Source of the DNA: Porodaedalea pini
Taxonomy: Eukaryota; Basidiomycota; Agaricomycetes; Hymenochaetales; Hymenochaetaceae
Length of the DNA: 64,000 nucleotides
Assembly (NCBI GenBank): GCA_002794775.1
Contig: NBAY01000011.1
Span: 558,001 to 622,000 of the forward strand
Reading direction: 5' to 3'
Shown here: positions 1-10,761 of the stretch, piece by piece
Layout: the number at the start of each line of letters is the position of its first letter
Numbering within the stretch: position 1 is the stretch's first letter
The notes under the pieces: model-generated
The model's input: the letters and a program-made list of their open reading frames with translations, nothing else
What the model was told of the DNA's origin: nothing
Database searches by the model: none
Position numbers and translations under genes: made by a program

Positions 1-523
1 GTCGACTCTTCCTGGTGCGGCCAGCTCCGTGGCACCTGTGTAAATATATTGTTTCTCGAATTAGGTTTAAATTAATGATACACCCTTTTATGCTCCTTCG
101 TAGCTCCACATCCTAAAGACCGGCCCGGGTCTTTCATTGGTCTGCGTGAATAAGTCGATGTCGATGTCGTGATTGAGTGTGGGATTAGTATGGCTTTGGG
201 GAGCTTCATATGTTCGCATTCTCTGTTGTACTGTTTTTCTACCTTTTCCTCATCATTTGGTGACCTTTGTAACAATATCATTCTTTGCGAAATATGCTTT
301 CAAAGTTTAGCTGTGGATAAATGCGTGACGTTTGATCGTCGATCTGTTTCTTGATCTCTTGATCTTGTGAAGCCGATTACGTTCTGTGCCTGCACCAACG
401 CACTTCACAACTTTTGATACGCTATAGACGGCCAGTTTATGCTGTCAGCAACAGAAAAACACTTTATATCCTCGACGCTACTAAGATCTAAACACCTACT
501 GCAGACGAGTCGCGTGGTCCAAC
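1..523. other. Left edge, mostly non-coding
   Basis: I see no supported gene here. On the plus strand the first 43 bases can be read as a short tail ending in TAA at 41-43 (small residues, Ala/Ser/Val-rich), which might be the end of a gene outside the window, but it is too short to trust. The rest is AT-rich and would serve as 3' flank and as promoter of the Ind1-like gene. A frame with a presequence-like composition opens at the ATG at 438 but does not join the next exon in phase. Confidence 0.3.
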
Positions 524-1740
524 ATGAAAATCCTCCAGTGAGTATTTGAGCAATCTGCTGGCTTTGACTGGCATCCTCAAGGGATCTGCCGCGCACCGTT
601 GCAGCCTCAACTTTACCTCGATGTGGACCACCACCTAAACGGAATACTCTACATGTGAAGAAGGTTGTCGTTGTGGCAAGTGGGAAGGGCGGTATCGGAC
701 AGGGTACTATAGCTAGTGTGCTGCTCATTTTCTTTCGACAACCTCATACCCAGCCAACCTTGCCATGGCTTTTGCTTTACAAGATCGCAAGCCGGAGCTT
801 CATCCCCGAGTAGGACTTCCAGACCTGGATCTCTTTGGCCCATCCATACCTAAGCTCATGGGTTTGAACGACTGTGACGAGCCCGAATTAACGTCCTGTC
901 AGTCCAAGTATGTTTCGGCTGTATTCCTATCATACTCCAATTAACGTTGTCTAGCTGGTGCACTCGTCCCACTTAAGAACCACGGGATCCCATGCGTGTC
1001 CATGGGCTTCCTTCTCCCAAATACGCAGGCGCCGAACGCGTCTCAGCCTTCACGCGATGACACGCCTGTTGTCTGGCGTGGGCTGATGGTGCAGAAGGCC
1101 ATTCAGCAGCTTCTATCTGATGTGGACTGGCGCGACGGTGCTGGTAAGGGTGAGTCTGCCGGCTCGGGACTGGATGCGTTGGTGATCGACATACCGCCTG
1201 GCACCGGAGACGTCCCGCTGACTGTAGGCCAGCTCGTGAACGTAGATGGTAGTGCACGAAACAGTATTGGAGCTCTTCGTATTGGTACTGACTTGCAGAT
1301 TAGGCGCTATCATTGTCTCTACCCCGCAGGACGTGTCCCTGGCCGACGTGCGAAAAGGCATCGCAATGTTCCGGAAAGTGTCTATCCCAGTAAGCATTTC
1401 TTAGAGCAGCTCGCTCACTTATCCATACATTCATACGTGGCCTTCCTTTTGTCAGATATCTGGGCTTGTGCTGAATACATCTTACTTCCTGTGTCCGTCA
1501 TGCGACACGCCGCACCATCTCTTTGGGAGCTCGGATTCTTTCCGCCGCGCTGCGACTGACGTCGGCGTACCTGTCCTGGGAGAGCTGCCGCTTGTACCAG
1601 AGGTTAATAAGGGTGGAGACGCAGGCATCTCCTTTGTATTGACTTCTACAAGCAAAGCATTAGACAGAGCTGAGGGGGAATGGAACAGTGCCATGCTTGG
1701 AGTAGCGTCCAAAGTTTGGGACTCTCTAGCCATTGGCTGA
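524..1740 (+). CDS. Ind1/NUBPL-like mitochondrial P-loop ATPase (complex I Fe-S assembly)
   Basis: Member of the Mrp/Nbp35 family; Ind1/NUBPL proteins bind an Fe-S cluster and deliver it to respiratory complex I in mitochondria. My model has six exons: 524-537, 582-715, 754-897, 955-1248, 1304-1389 and 1456-1740, all in phase, giving 318 residues, close to fungal Ind1. Seen: [12 protein letters not shown] (deviant Walker A), [29 protein letters not shown] (Walker B region), [14 protein letters not shown], and the cluster-binding CPSC near the C-terminus. The second P-loop lysine, normally GKGGVGKS/T, is Gln, and the following Ser is Gly, so ATP binding may be altered. The start is uncertain: exon 1 encodes only MKILQ and gives no clear mitochondrial presequence. 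The second intron is only 38 nt. Family assignment is firm; Ind1 rather than another Mrp paralogue is inferred from the motifs around the P-loop. Confidence 0.85.
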
Positions 1741-2858
1741 CGTCTACAATTGCGGAACATTTTAATTAATGCATTTTTTTTTCTCGCGAGATAACACCCG
1801 ATGTCCTGCAAATTTCAGCCTGCCGAGCAGTTAGCAAGCCACGCTGTAGAGTGCCGAACTCCTCGTGGCACGACCATCAAGATGAATCATCAACACCCCA
1901 CACCGGCTTGACGACCTTAAGCTTGTTTTCCTAATTTTATTGTGAAAGCCCTGCAAGAGCATGCTTTTACCAGCCACCATCTCTCGGGTAGCAGATAGGG
2001 GCTCCGGGGGTCTTTCTATGAAAGGCGATCGTTGAGTCACTTCTGGGCCTTCGAGCGGGTTTTCCTCAACGTCCACCGCTAGCCGCTCGAGAAGCATCAG
2101 AGAAGAGACATGGTTGCCCTGTGTTACGAGTCAATAGGGCAACGAACACTCATGTACGAGGTTACTGGAATAGTAGACGAAAGTCAAGCTTCAGCGTATC
2201 TGGACATCTTAATAAAGTTTGCCGGAAGAGACTCGTGTGCTGACCAGTGATCTGTAGCGTGCAGTCCGCGCGCCTAAATTCTAAAATGCTTCGCGGAGGC
2301 TGCGGAAGGTACTGTACATCCGATCAAATCTACAAGCCACCGATAGGGTCCAACCCCTGAAAACGAGTCTATGAAGGAACACCAATACCATGGCGGAAGT
2401 CGCAACTGATGCGTAGAGCTTGCGTACACGCACATCACTGCATGCTCGTGGAAGAAATACAGTCTATGAAAGAGTACCCATCAAGTCTATCACAGCCAGC
2501 CATCCCCAAGCTGAGCTTTCAGCACACGGGCGATGAGGGGTTAGGCCTACGGAAAGGCTGAGGCATTTACGCGTTAGCAGCCGGAGGTCCGGGCACCAGT
2601 CTTCGCCCCTGCACGAGGCACGAGGCAGTTGGTCAGATGTCTTCGAGCCCCATCACGCCCTGGTGCACAAGTTTTCTGCGGAAAAAAGAAGCAACACAGC
2701 GGTCATAAACAACAATCCCAATCCAGTCCAGCGCTTATCGACGACATGAGCCTTCAACTGAGTGCGTCTCTATAAAGCGTGGCTCGAGAGACCCCGCCTT
2801 TCTTTCCAACTACTACCTCCCTCCCCCTCGTTGTCCATCCTCAGCTTCATTCTCTACG
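1741..2858. other. Intergenic, about 1.1 kb
   Basis: No coding region supported. A minus-strand open frame at 1831-2097 has no family resemblance and no splice context. The last 100 bases are the core promoter of the next gene: a TATA box at 2771-2777 followed by a pyrimidine-rich stretch up to the ATG at 2859. Confidence 0.5.
2771..2777 (+). promoter_or_regulatory. TATA box of the 2859 gene
   Basis: TATAAAG lies 88 bases before the ATG at 2859, followed by a C/T-rich initiator region typical of well expressed fungal genes. Confidence 0.6.
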
Positions 2859-3868
2859 ATGGTAGCAAGGCGTTATCTCGAAGCCATCCCCTTGCCCGAC
2901 GTTCCGGTCTACACTGATCGGAACGGGAACGCTGTCGGTACACAAATGTTCCTGCCCGAGCCCAATCCACTGCCTCTCCCGAAGGAGAGCGGAGCGCACC
3001 CCTTGTGGAATGCGCTCGATCTGTTTTTCCCGCCTCCGACATGGCCCCCGACTCCACTAGGCACCCAAGTACCCGCCGTCCATGGGCCCACGTCCTTTGG
3101 ACAACAACACCTAGCATCGTTACAGGGCGGACGAACGTCTTCCCTGAATCGATCACAGAACTTTACAGGGGATGCGGAAGCATCTTCACTATTCAAGCGC
3201 GACGCGACTCGCATCTCCGTTAATACCGTCCTGGATCAGATCCAGGAAGTGGGATATACCGCCAGCGTCGAAGAGGTGGTCGCTGCGATTTCGGCTCTAC
3301 TTGAGCAAGAGAGAGCCTCGGGAGGACGTCGGCAGGTCACAGGCCGCCTCCGCCTGGAGGTATTCAGACTCTTTTGCAAGACTCTTTCCGCCGTAAGTAC
3401 ATGTTGCATTCACCACCGAAAACCCATCTGATAGCCAGCAACCCGAGCAGGCATCTGGTATCCGTCTATCGTGCGAAGGGTTTAGCGCCGCAGCAGACGG
3501 CAGAATGTGCCCTAGTGACACTAAGAGGGCGTTGGACGTCAGCGCGCTTCTCTTGGAGCTCATCAAGGCAAAGGTCACGACAAGTGGGGACCTTGTTTCC
3601 GCCGCCGCGCTCCTGTACAAGCATCGTCACTGCCAAGGGTATATACCTCTCCTTTATCTTTTGCTAGAGGCTGGCAAGGAGTTTGTATATACGTACGGGT
3701 CGATCACCTGCCTGACTGACATGAAGCGTGGTCTACAAGCAGAGAAAAGGCCGATGGTCAACGTCAGTTTTCAGATTCCTTCCATGACTTCTAAATGACT
3801 GACTCTGTTCTCACCGGCAGGAGATCATCAGACTTATCGACGCTTTCCGATGTGCTCCTCGCGCGTGA
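2859..3868 (+). CDS. Protein of unknown function, 301 aa
   Basis: Not recognised. Three exons (2859-3392, 3439-3762, 3821-3868) join in phase with good GTAAGT and GTCAGT donors. The first third is rich in proline with aromatic residues (LPLPK, FFPPPTWPPTP), followed by a Ser/Gln-rich stretch; residues about 120-285 look globular and helical, with an acidic/hydrophobic segment (SVEEVVAAISALLEQE) and a lysine-containing helix (VSALLLELIKAK). There is no signal peptide or membrane segment. A potential 29-nt intron at 3639-3667 is rejected because reading through keeps the frame. A TATA box stands upstream. The ATG at 2859 is the first in the frame. Confidence 0.7.
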
Positions 3869-5545
3869 CGTGTCGCCTCCGTAGCGTAGTGTGCGAATAA
3901 TTTTTTCGCAATCTGTCAACCTCGTGTATCTTGCAAAGTTCCCCTCTCAGTTTCAATTTCGTCTCTGTACAATTTTCTGCGTGCTCACCAATGAGAAAGC
4001 GGTGCATTCACACATCCATATTTAGGCATATTCCGACGTCGTACTACGATTCAGCGAGCAAACTCTGGACCATGTAATTCGTCTGAAATCCATCCGAATA
4101 TCATCTACAGCGTTCAGACAAAGCAATAGATCACAGACCAGAAAACAGCATAGGTAGCAGTTTGTATGGGCCATCGTCTAGAGTAGTGTTTGCGAACGCG
4201 GATCGATGTTCAATCTGCCACTGGCATCGGTCTGTCAGCCCTGCAACAAGTGCAAAGCAACGAGTCCCTGTACCTATTTGTCCGAAAATGAGGTAGTTAC
4301 GAGTTATTGCAGCGAGGTTTTCAGCTTTTCAAACCGATATCGGACCAGGCGAGTTGAAGACGTCAGCGAGCAAAACATTAAGGCGGAGACCTGGGATGAA
4401 TCTCGTCAGCGTCAAACGCATCTAAATAAAAATATTGTTATACCTCTCCGTCAAGGAACAACAGCCCTGGCTAGCACAAAAAAAATAGATCGTGTGGACG
4501 TCAACGATAGAGCTTGGGGAAGGTGTTGGTCGAGTCATGATAAAATCCACGGGTGTATGCGCTGTAAGAATCATGGTTCGCCATCGATGGTGAAGAGGAC
4601 ACCGATATGGATCGCGAGAATAACGTATGAAGATGAAAAGAAGACAAGGTCGAGCCAATGAACGCACCGCAGATTTTCACGATTTTTGCCTTCCTGCTTT
4701 TAACGGCACACTGTGAAAGTGGCTGGACCAGTCCTTACATATTATCCTCAATAATTCCGCAATATATATTTGTAGAATGAGTTTCACCCTCGGCCACTGA
4801 ACAATGTGCTTGGACAACATCGTCAGAGTCTGACGCGAGAAAGCCATCGATTGGGGTGCTCACATTTTGCCCATGCGAGCGTCCACGATCCGGAAGGACT
4901 TGAAAAAAAGTTTCGAAGCGAGTGAGTTTTCCGAACACGTATCATCGCTCCTAGGGACCGAAACAACACTGTTGAGGCATATTACGCTGGGTGGCATTTG
5001 TGTGAGCAAGTAAATAGCTTGCGAACGAGGAAGCTAGAGGTCGAGCTTTACTTGGTTTTCACACCACGTCGAAATTCTCTTTGGCACCTTCCAAATGCGG
5101 AACTTATCGCTTCAGGTGGTTGAAACAATGACGAGATATATATGTAGATTGTATCTTTCCTTGTGTACACTAGTACTACATAGTACTGGGGATCTTTTCC
5201 CCACCGAGGAAGAAGGAGACCATTCTCGTTTGAGGACTGATGCTTCAGAAGTGCAACCTTTCAGTCGCGACTGGTCTATCTGTCCAGTAGTCATTAATAT
5301 TTCAAGTCAAAATCCTTCTGGAAATGTCAAGTTCATGCGCGACAGAACAAAGTGTCTGCGAGTGTTGGAAGAAATATAATATTCTAAATAATTTTTGTTT
5401 CGTCTGCCATCGGTCTCGCCCAATATCCAACGTTGATTAATAATTGCTAGCTTAACATGTAGCATCGAAGAATGACTGTTGTATTGCACCAAACCTCGTT
5501 TAGGTACCGATACTCTAAAGATGAGACTGAAAACCCCACGAATGG
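3869..5545. other. Intergenic, about 1.7 kb
   Basis: No gene supported. The longest open frame (4206-4661, plus, 151 codons, Cys at both ends) has no recognisable domain, no TATA box and non-coding-like composition; I list it as rejected. The stretch is AT-rich and contains the 3' flanks of both neighbouring genes. Confidence 0.45.
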
Positions 5546-7005
5546 TCACGCTGGAGGCAGAAAGACGCCCCAGGTAACGAGCGCAATTGCCCCCCAAACT
5601 AAGCTCCAGCCAACCCACCAGCAAGCAGCGCGGCGTGGTTTCATAGACTGGACTTCATTGCGGGTTCTGTAGCCCTGCGCTCCCACACCATCTACATGCA
5701 TCGTGCTAGGACTTGGTTTAGGCAGGAAGAGCCACGCAGCTGCCCAGTACGTAAAGGGCAATGCACTCACAAAGCGAAGTGCGATTTGTGTGTGCGCAGA
5801 GGTAAGGAGAATGATGCTAAGGATCAAGGCGTGGACTGCATGGGGCGTGAGGGAGGGGATGAGGAATGGATCCGGTCCAAAATCAATGGTCGACGACTTT
5901 TCCGCATCCGAAGCACCCTTTCTCTGAAAAAGCGCAGGACTTGGACAGTGAAGTTCTCCAAAGAAACTACGGACTATGGGAAGAAAGGCACGTCGAATGT
6001 GCGAGATTGATGCATGAACCAGCAGAGCAAGTACAGGTGCTGCGAGTAAGACATTCGGCGCCTGCTGAAGTGTCCAATAATGGAAAAGACCAACTCCCCA
6101 GTACTCTGACTGGACGAAGGAGTATATCATAGGGAGCCTGTTTGAGCACCATGAACGACGCTTATCAAACGGAACATCGCAGAAAGCAATGTATCCGTTG
6201 TATTGATGCCATAAGAAGGGCAATGTCGGTAAAACTGATAGCAACAAGCAGCATAGGGCCCTGCGAAGTATTCTAGAAGACACGGCATCGCGGCGTTGGG
6301 ACGGGCTGCACAGGACTGGCTCGACTAGCATCCCCCAAATGATGTAGCCCGCGAGCATTGTTCCGTTCGACCTGAACAAGCTAGCGAGAGTGAATGAAAC
6401 AGATGCATGAATGAACTGTCTCCTTGCGCAGTACAACATCCCTTTGAATGGTCAGTCTGTTGTGTCAAATGGTAGTATATATATATACCTTTGTAGGACA
6501 AATACGTGAAGAATGGCTCTGCATAAGGCGCATAGCGAAGGGTTGCTGGGCTTGAAGAAAGAAGCGACAAAAGTGCGACAAGTAATGCTGCATGTGGACT
6601 TTGAAAATGATGCATTGAAAGGTCGTAAAGGGTGTGGATTGCATCCACGGCGATCGCGGTCGATGCAAGCGTGCCAGCGAGCAGCACTTCTGCCAGGTTG
6701 GGTTTTGCAGAGATCCCGATGAGCTGAAGCAGTTTCGCGCCAAATCGCATCACGAGCGGTATTCCAGGAAAGAAAGCATATTCATATTCGTAGACATAAC
6801 TGTTACGGGCGATGTGCGCGTAATGGAACACGTCCCAGCGCAGAAGTGATGTCGGCCAGTTGGACGCGAGGACGAGCGACGCGGATGAGTCAAATGGAGA
6901 TAGATGAGACGCAACGAAGAGCAAGATGACAACCACGACATGCAAGAGGAGAGTCAGATGCGTGAGGAGGCGTTTGTGCTTCGACTGCGCTGACTCGGAG
7001 GTCAT
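5546..7005 (-). CDS. GPI18: GPI mannosyltransferase 2 (PIG-V)
   Basis: Adds the second mannose to the GPI anchor precursor in the ER lumen; a multi-pass membrane enzyme. Two exons: 7005-6489 and 6441-5546 (minus), separated by a 47-nt intron, total 470 residues, the usual size. Seen: an N-terminal helix rich in Leu/Val followed by the hallmark region with RWDVFHYAHIA and the FFPGIPLVMR stretch, which carries the family's essential Trp-Asp pair in the first luminal loop; several further hydrophobic helices; and a conserved FRSNG segment after the intron. The frame is open to 7032 but has no ATG there, so the start is the ATG at 7005 (MTSESAQ). An opposite-strand ORF in the same region is a shadow. 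Confidence 0.93.
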
Positions 7006-8514
7006 GGCACAGGAAACACGGCGCGCATTCAAATTGTGCGCCGATCACACACTGGACAACGCCAATATTAATCATAGCCCAACGAGCTTATTTAGGCAAT
7101 CACCTCAAGCTTCACTTGTTTTCAACTCTTGCCGCTCATGATCACTTCATCCTTTGTTGCCTGAACAAACACTTCTACCTGGTCACCAGTACTTGTATTG
7201 TACGAAAATTCGAAACATTCAGGTATGTTATCCGACGCTATCTACACACCTTCTCTTTGTTTCCCGCAACTCTCACAGAAGCCTTATCCTTCGAGGCAGA
7301 CTGTCCTTTCGGAGCACTCAGGCGCTACCACGCACAATAAACGAACCTTCTAATCGATAAGGAGCTGTTTCAGACGTCTGAAAAAATCGTCGAAGGTAGT
7401 GGCATCAGGGTCCCAATAATTCCGCACATTTACTGAACAATCTCTCGAGGAAAAAACTTATTTGTCATAATTTATCAGTTATCTCATAGAGCCACTTTGG
7501 ATGGATCTAACTAAGTTTGACGATGCGTTAATTCTCCCCTCATCTTGAGGAGAGACCCGTTCACTCGTTGCATCCCCAGCTCTTGTGATTCGCAAGTTAT
7601 CGATGTTCTCAGCCCCTCGCGCAAAATACGCGGAAAGATCGATAGCCGAAGAGCCATTTAGTAAATTTACGGCGGAAACCATGCATACAACCAGCGAGTT
7701 TTCAATACGAGACCAACACTCCCTCCACTTTTCTATGCTACCCATCCTTAGGCCGTCGTCAGCCCTGGCACGAACCTTGCTCCCCAAATAATCATCATCG
7801 AGCATCTTGCATTCTGACCGATAAAACTAGAGGGTCTCAACGCACTTCACCGGTCTAGTAGTACTACCTGTTGAAGCTTGTCCGCCCATTCGACGTACTA
7901 GTCATTATCAACTCGGACGGCTGAACGTTGCCAGGCTTATCTCCCGGTTGCTGAAAATTCGACGTTGTATGTAAAGGTTGCTCATGCTCGTGAGTCCATC
8001 CCAGTCAGGCTTTGTTGGATTAATCGCTGACCGAGAATTTTTGTTCCAACTCGGGATGCTATTTCGATGATTGATGAGCGACGCGGCACAACCAGCAATC
8101 CGCAGCAGGCTCGCTTCGAGTGGACATGTCTTGGCCGAACAGTACTAGTGTGGTCATTGTTAAATCTGAGAAAAGGTAGTAACATTGTCTGCACTTACAT
8201 CCCATATTTATCGAGACGTGGCTGCGCGAGCTGCCAAAGTATAAGCGCCATGTGCACTGCGTGCGCGATAGAACAACTGCACTCATCTCATTCTGGTCAG
8301 GTCGACAACATTTTCTATTATAACTGAGACTGAAAGATGTCATTTTACAGGACATAGCAGACCGGCACGGCATGACGATTCGCTAAATATACTGCTGCAA
8401 GAGTTGTCAAGCGCGACTGCTCTTTTCAGACTGACACACATCCTTAGTGTTAAGTGTGGCGCGGTCGCGCAATTTCTGGTTGTACCTGCACCTGCGGATG
8501 TACGTGATAATGGA
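7006..8514. other. Intergenic, about 1.5 kb
   Basis: Promoter region of GPI18 at the left, 3' flank of the 8515 gene at the right. Apart from one weak minus-strand open frame (7479-7805, listed separately) I see no coding sequence. Short plus-strand frames (8067-8327) lack any domain or splice support. Confidence 0.4.
7479..7805 (-). CDS. Doubtful small ORF, 108 aa
   Basis: A single uninterrupted frame with a true ATG (7805) and TAA stop. Composition is protein-like (balanced charges, a hydrophobic stretch around ENSLVVCMVSAVNLL) but no family is recognised, and there is no TATA box or conserved neighbour. It may be chance in a 1.5-kb intergenic region. Homologues in related fungi or a transcript would be needed to accept it. 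Confidence 0.2.
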   Translation of the reverse strand: MLDDDYLGSKVRARADDGLRMGSIEKWRECWSRIENSLVVCMVSAVNLLNGSSAIDLSAYFARGAENIDNLRITRAGDATSERVSPQDEGRINASSNLVRSIQSGSMR

Positions 8515-9552
8515 CTACGGTAATTTCCTCATCAGCCACTGAAGTGAAAAAGAAGGCATATCACGGAGCTTACATCAATGACCGATTTGATGCGGTTATT
8601 ATTTTTTATCTCCTTTTGCACTTCTAAGCTGCTTTTGATCCACAACAGGGGCCCAATCTCCAAGTTTGTGATTTTGCGCCGAACTGCCTCTTCAAGCGAG
8701 TGGCAAAGTGCGGAAATGTTGTCTCCTTCAGACCCCTTGAGGTACGACATGTCAATTATATGTGAAAGATCAGCATTCTTCATGACGCCCTCGTGAAGGA
8801 GGATAACGAAGAAATCGAAGATATTGGATGCCTTCGACTCGTCCTTCCCATACCCCGGTAAACGTTGGGTTGCTGCGAGGGAGATCGGTTGTCAGACGGC
8901 ATGACAGACAGGGAAGTCGTTTACTTACTATGTGGAATTCCTTGACGAAAAGCGTCAAGGTCAAGCAACGCACACGCCTTGTCGCTGCCTGTCTTTTTGC
9001 CTTCGGTATGTCTGGGCACCGGAGATAGGCGAGAATCTCCTGAGCGACGTTAAAAGCACAGGGGAGAGGTTCGGCTCCCTGGAGATCATCTACGGCTACA
9101 TCGATGGAGGTGTGCCGAAGCGTTTCTTGCATCGTGGGTAGAGGTGCTAGTGCACCCCCTGCGTAGTTGTACGGTTGTTCCAGGGAAGACGCATATCTTC
9201 CCTGGTACTACAAGTTCATCTGTATGTCCGTACGACACGGGCGCATGCTCGGTGACTGGCCGGAGCCGGTGTGGCTTGGGATTGGGCTAGTGTGTTTGGG
9301 AGCGGGGAACTGCGCCGACTTCAAACCGAACCCAGACTGCGTCGGCGAGAGTGGAGGAGTAGCGAGATAGCTGTCGTCTGGCTGAACAACTGGCGCCAAA
9401 TGCTAGGTGTGGTCTGTTCCATGCTCAATGGCCTGGCCTGGCGAACCAGTCTCAAGCATAAGGCCATCGTTCGAAGACCGGTGATAAGCTGGGAATGCTG
9501 CATTATTACCATCAAATCCGCAGCTGCACTGCGGCAGGCTGATGGTAGTCAT
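8515..9552 (-). CDS. Unrecognised protein, about 277 aa, frame holds two TAG codons
   Basis: The minus-strand frame from the ATG at 9552 stays free of TAA and TGA for about 200 codons, but contains TAG at 9405-9403 and 9210-9208. Both can be removed by candidate introns of 57 nt (9446-9390, donor GTTCGC) and 60 nt (9256-9197, donor GTCACC), which keep the phase. Two further introns are better supported (8924-8873 and 8573-8539, the last only 35 nt). The model then gives five exons and 277 residues. The N-terminal half is low-complexity (Ser/Pro/Gly/Gln), the C-terminal half globular, with FDFFVILLHEGVMKNADLS and a charged C-terminal helix. A TATA box precedes the gene. Function unknown. If the two weak introns are not used, the locus is a pseudogene. 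Confidence 0.55.
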
Positions 9553-9626
9553 CGGGTACGGGGAGAAGAGGGCCCAACTTGTAGTTGAAAAGTGAGGATG
9601 GATGGAGGCCGAATGTAGGCCAGTGG

Positions 9627-9633
9627 CCTTATA
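9627..9633 (-). promoter_or_regulatory. TATA box of the 8515-9552 gene
   Basis: TATAAGG on the minus strand, 75 bases upstream of the ATG at 9552. It supports transcription of the otherwise doubtful gene from this side. Confidence 0.45.
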
Positions 9634-10761
9634 CGGTGCACGCGACGCTTTTCAGTCGTTTATGCGTATGCGCGCCACCGTACGCGTTATAGACCCGATT
9701 TCGGGTCTTCTGAAAGGGACTTTATTTGTTTGTCGTTATGTTTGTTGCTATTTCCGGTCCATGCAGGTCGCTATACTCTTATAGTTCCATTTTTCCGTAG
9801 CGAACCTGTAACACCAGAGATACATAATTTTGACTGTAATAATGGAGTGACTGTACATACTTGCTGTAGCCAATCGAAAGTTTGAACACACGGATTGCAC
9901 GTCGTTGATCAGTAGAAGAGTAAACTTCTTGCTAATCAAGTCTAGTGTATCAGTAATGCATAAAGCATGCGGCTTCATCAGTCTGTGTGCAGGACCTGCG
10001 TATAAATACGCTGTCATACCAAGACTCTACCGCAATATTCTCGCCGTTTTTGTCGGGTACACGTTTGTATTTTTTGAATGTAACGTGCGGAGAGTCTTAG
10101 CCCAAATCTATGTAGTCTAAAGCCTATGACTAGCTAGCTAATGCCTGAAGAATCATAGGATACGTAGCATCTACTACGCAATGAGTAAAGGCTCTCATCA
10201 CAAGGGGGCGTGGATTTCCATAGCTTCATATCATGGACAAGCTTAACGAGAGGAAGGTCATCAAGCCTTGTTTGGGCTGAAGACTCTTGCCCGATGCGTT
10301 TTATAAGGCATAGCAGGGATAAAAGGTTATGCTCACAATTCATAGAACGACCCTAATAGTTCTTACTGATCATGAGGAATATTAATAGCTTGAGTCGCAA
10401 GGGATCGTATTTTTACAGAGTTTCACAACGGGATGCATATGGGGACGGTGTCAAATCATCTTTACTAGTAGGAAGGAGCTAATTACTTAGTTTGGTACTG
10501 ATGGTTTACTTACGTACACTCAATGATCTGCTTACGCGCATTAGGCCCCCGAAACATCTGCTACACGTCGAACTTGAAGTGTTGCAATCCACTAAGCATA
10601 GAAGTCTCTCTGACACAGAACGACATCGACCCCTGGATCATTCAGGAAACTCATCAAATCCGAAACTTTTTTGAGGTCTGCAACATTTTGCTCTGACTCG
10701 CGGTAAACCTGGAGTGACTCACGTTTCAAATCACAAGAACAGCATCATCAAAACAAAAGCC
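9634..10761. other. Intergenic, about 1.1 kb
   Basis: AT-rich, with only short chance frames on both strands. I see no domain, repeat or RNA gene. It must hold the divergent promoters of the minus-strand gene ending at 9552 and the Qng1 gene starting at 10762. Confidence 0.45.

Noticed and set aside
1..43. Possible C-terminal tail of a gene outside the window ending at TAA 41-43.
   Set aside because: Only 13 codons, cannot be told from chance.
3639..3667. Possible 29-nt intron (GTATAT...CTAG) in the 301-aa gene.
   Set aside because: Too short and shifts the frame into an early stop; reading through stays open.
4206..4661. Plus-strand 151-codon open frame with Cys near both ends (possible zinc-cluster regulator).
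   Set aside because: The start CQPCNKCKATSPC resembles a Zn-cluster only superficially; spacing is wrong, nothing else fits and composition is non-coding.
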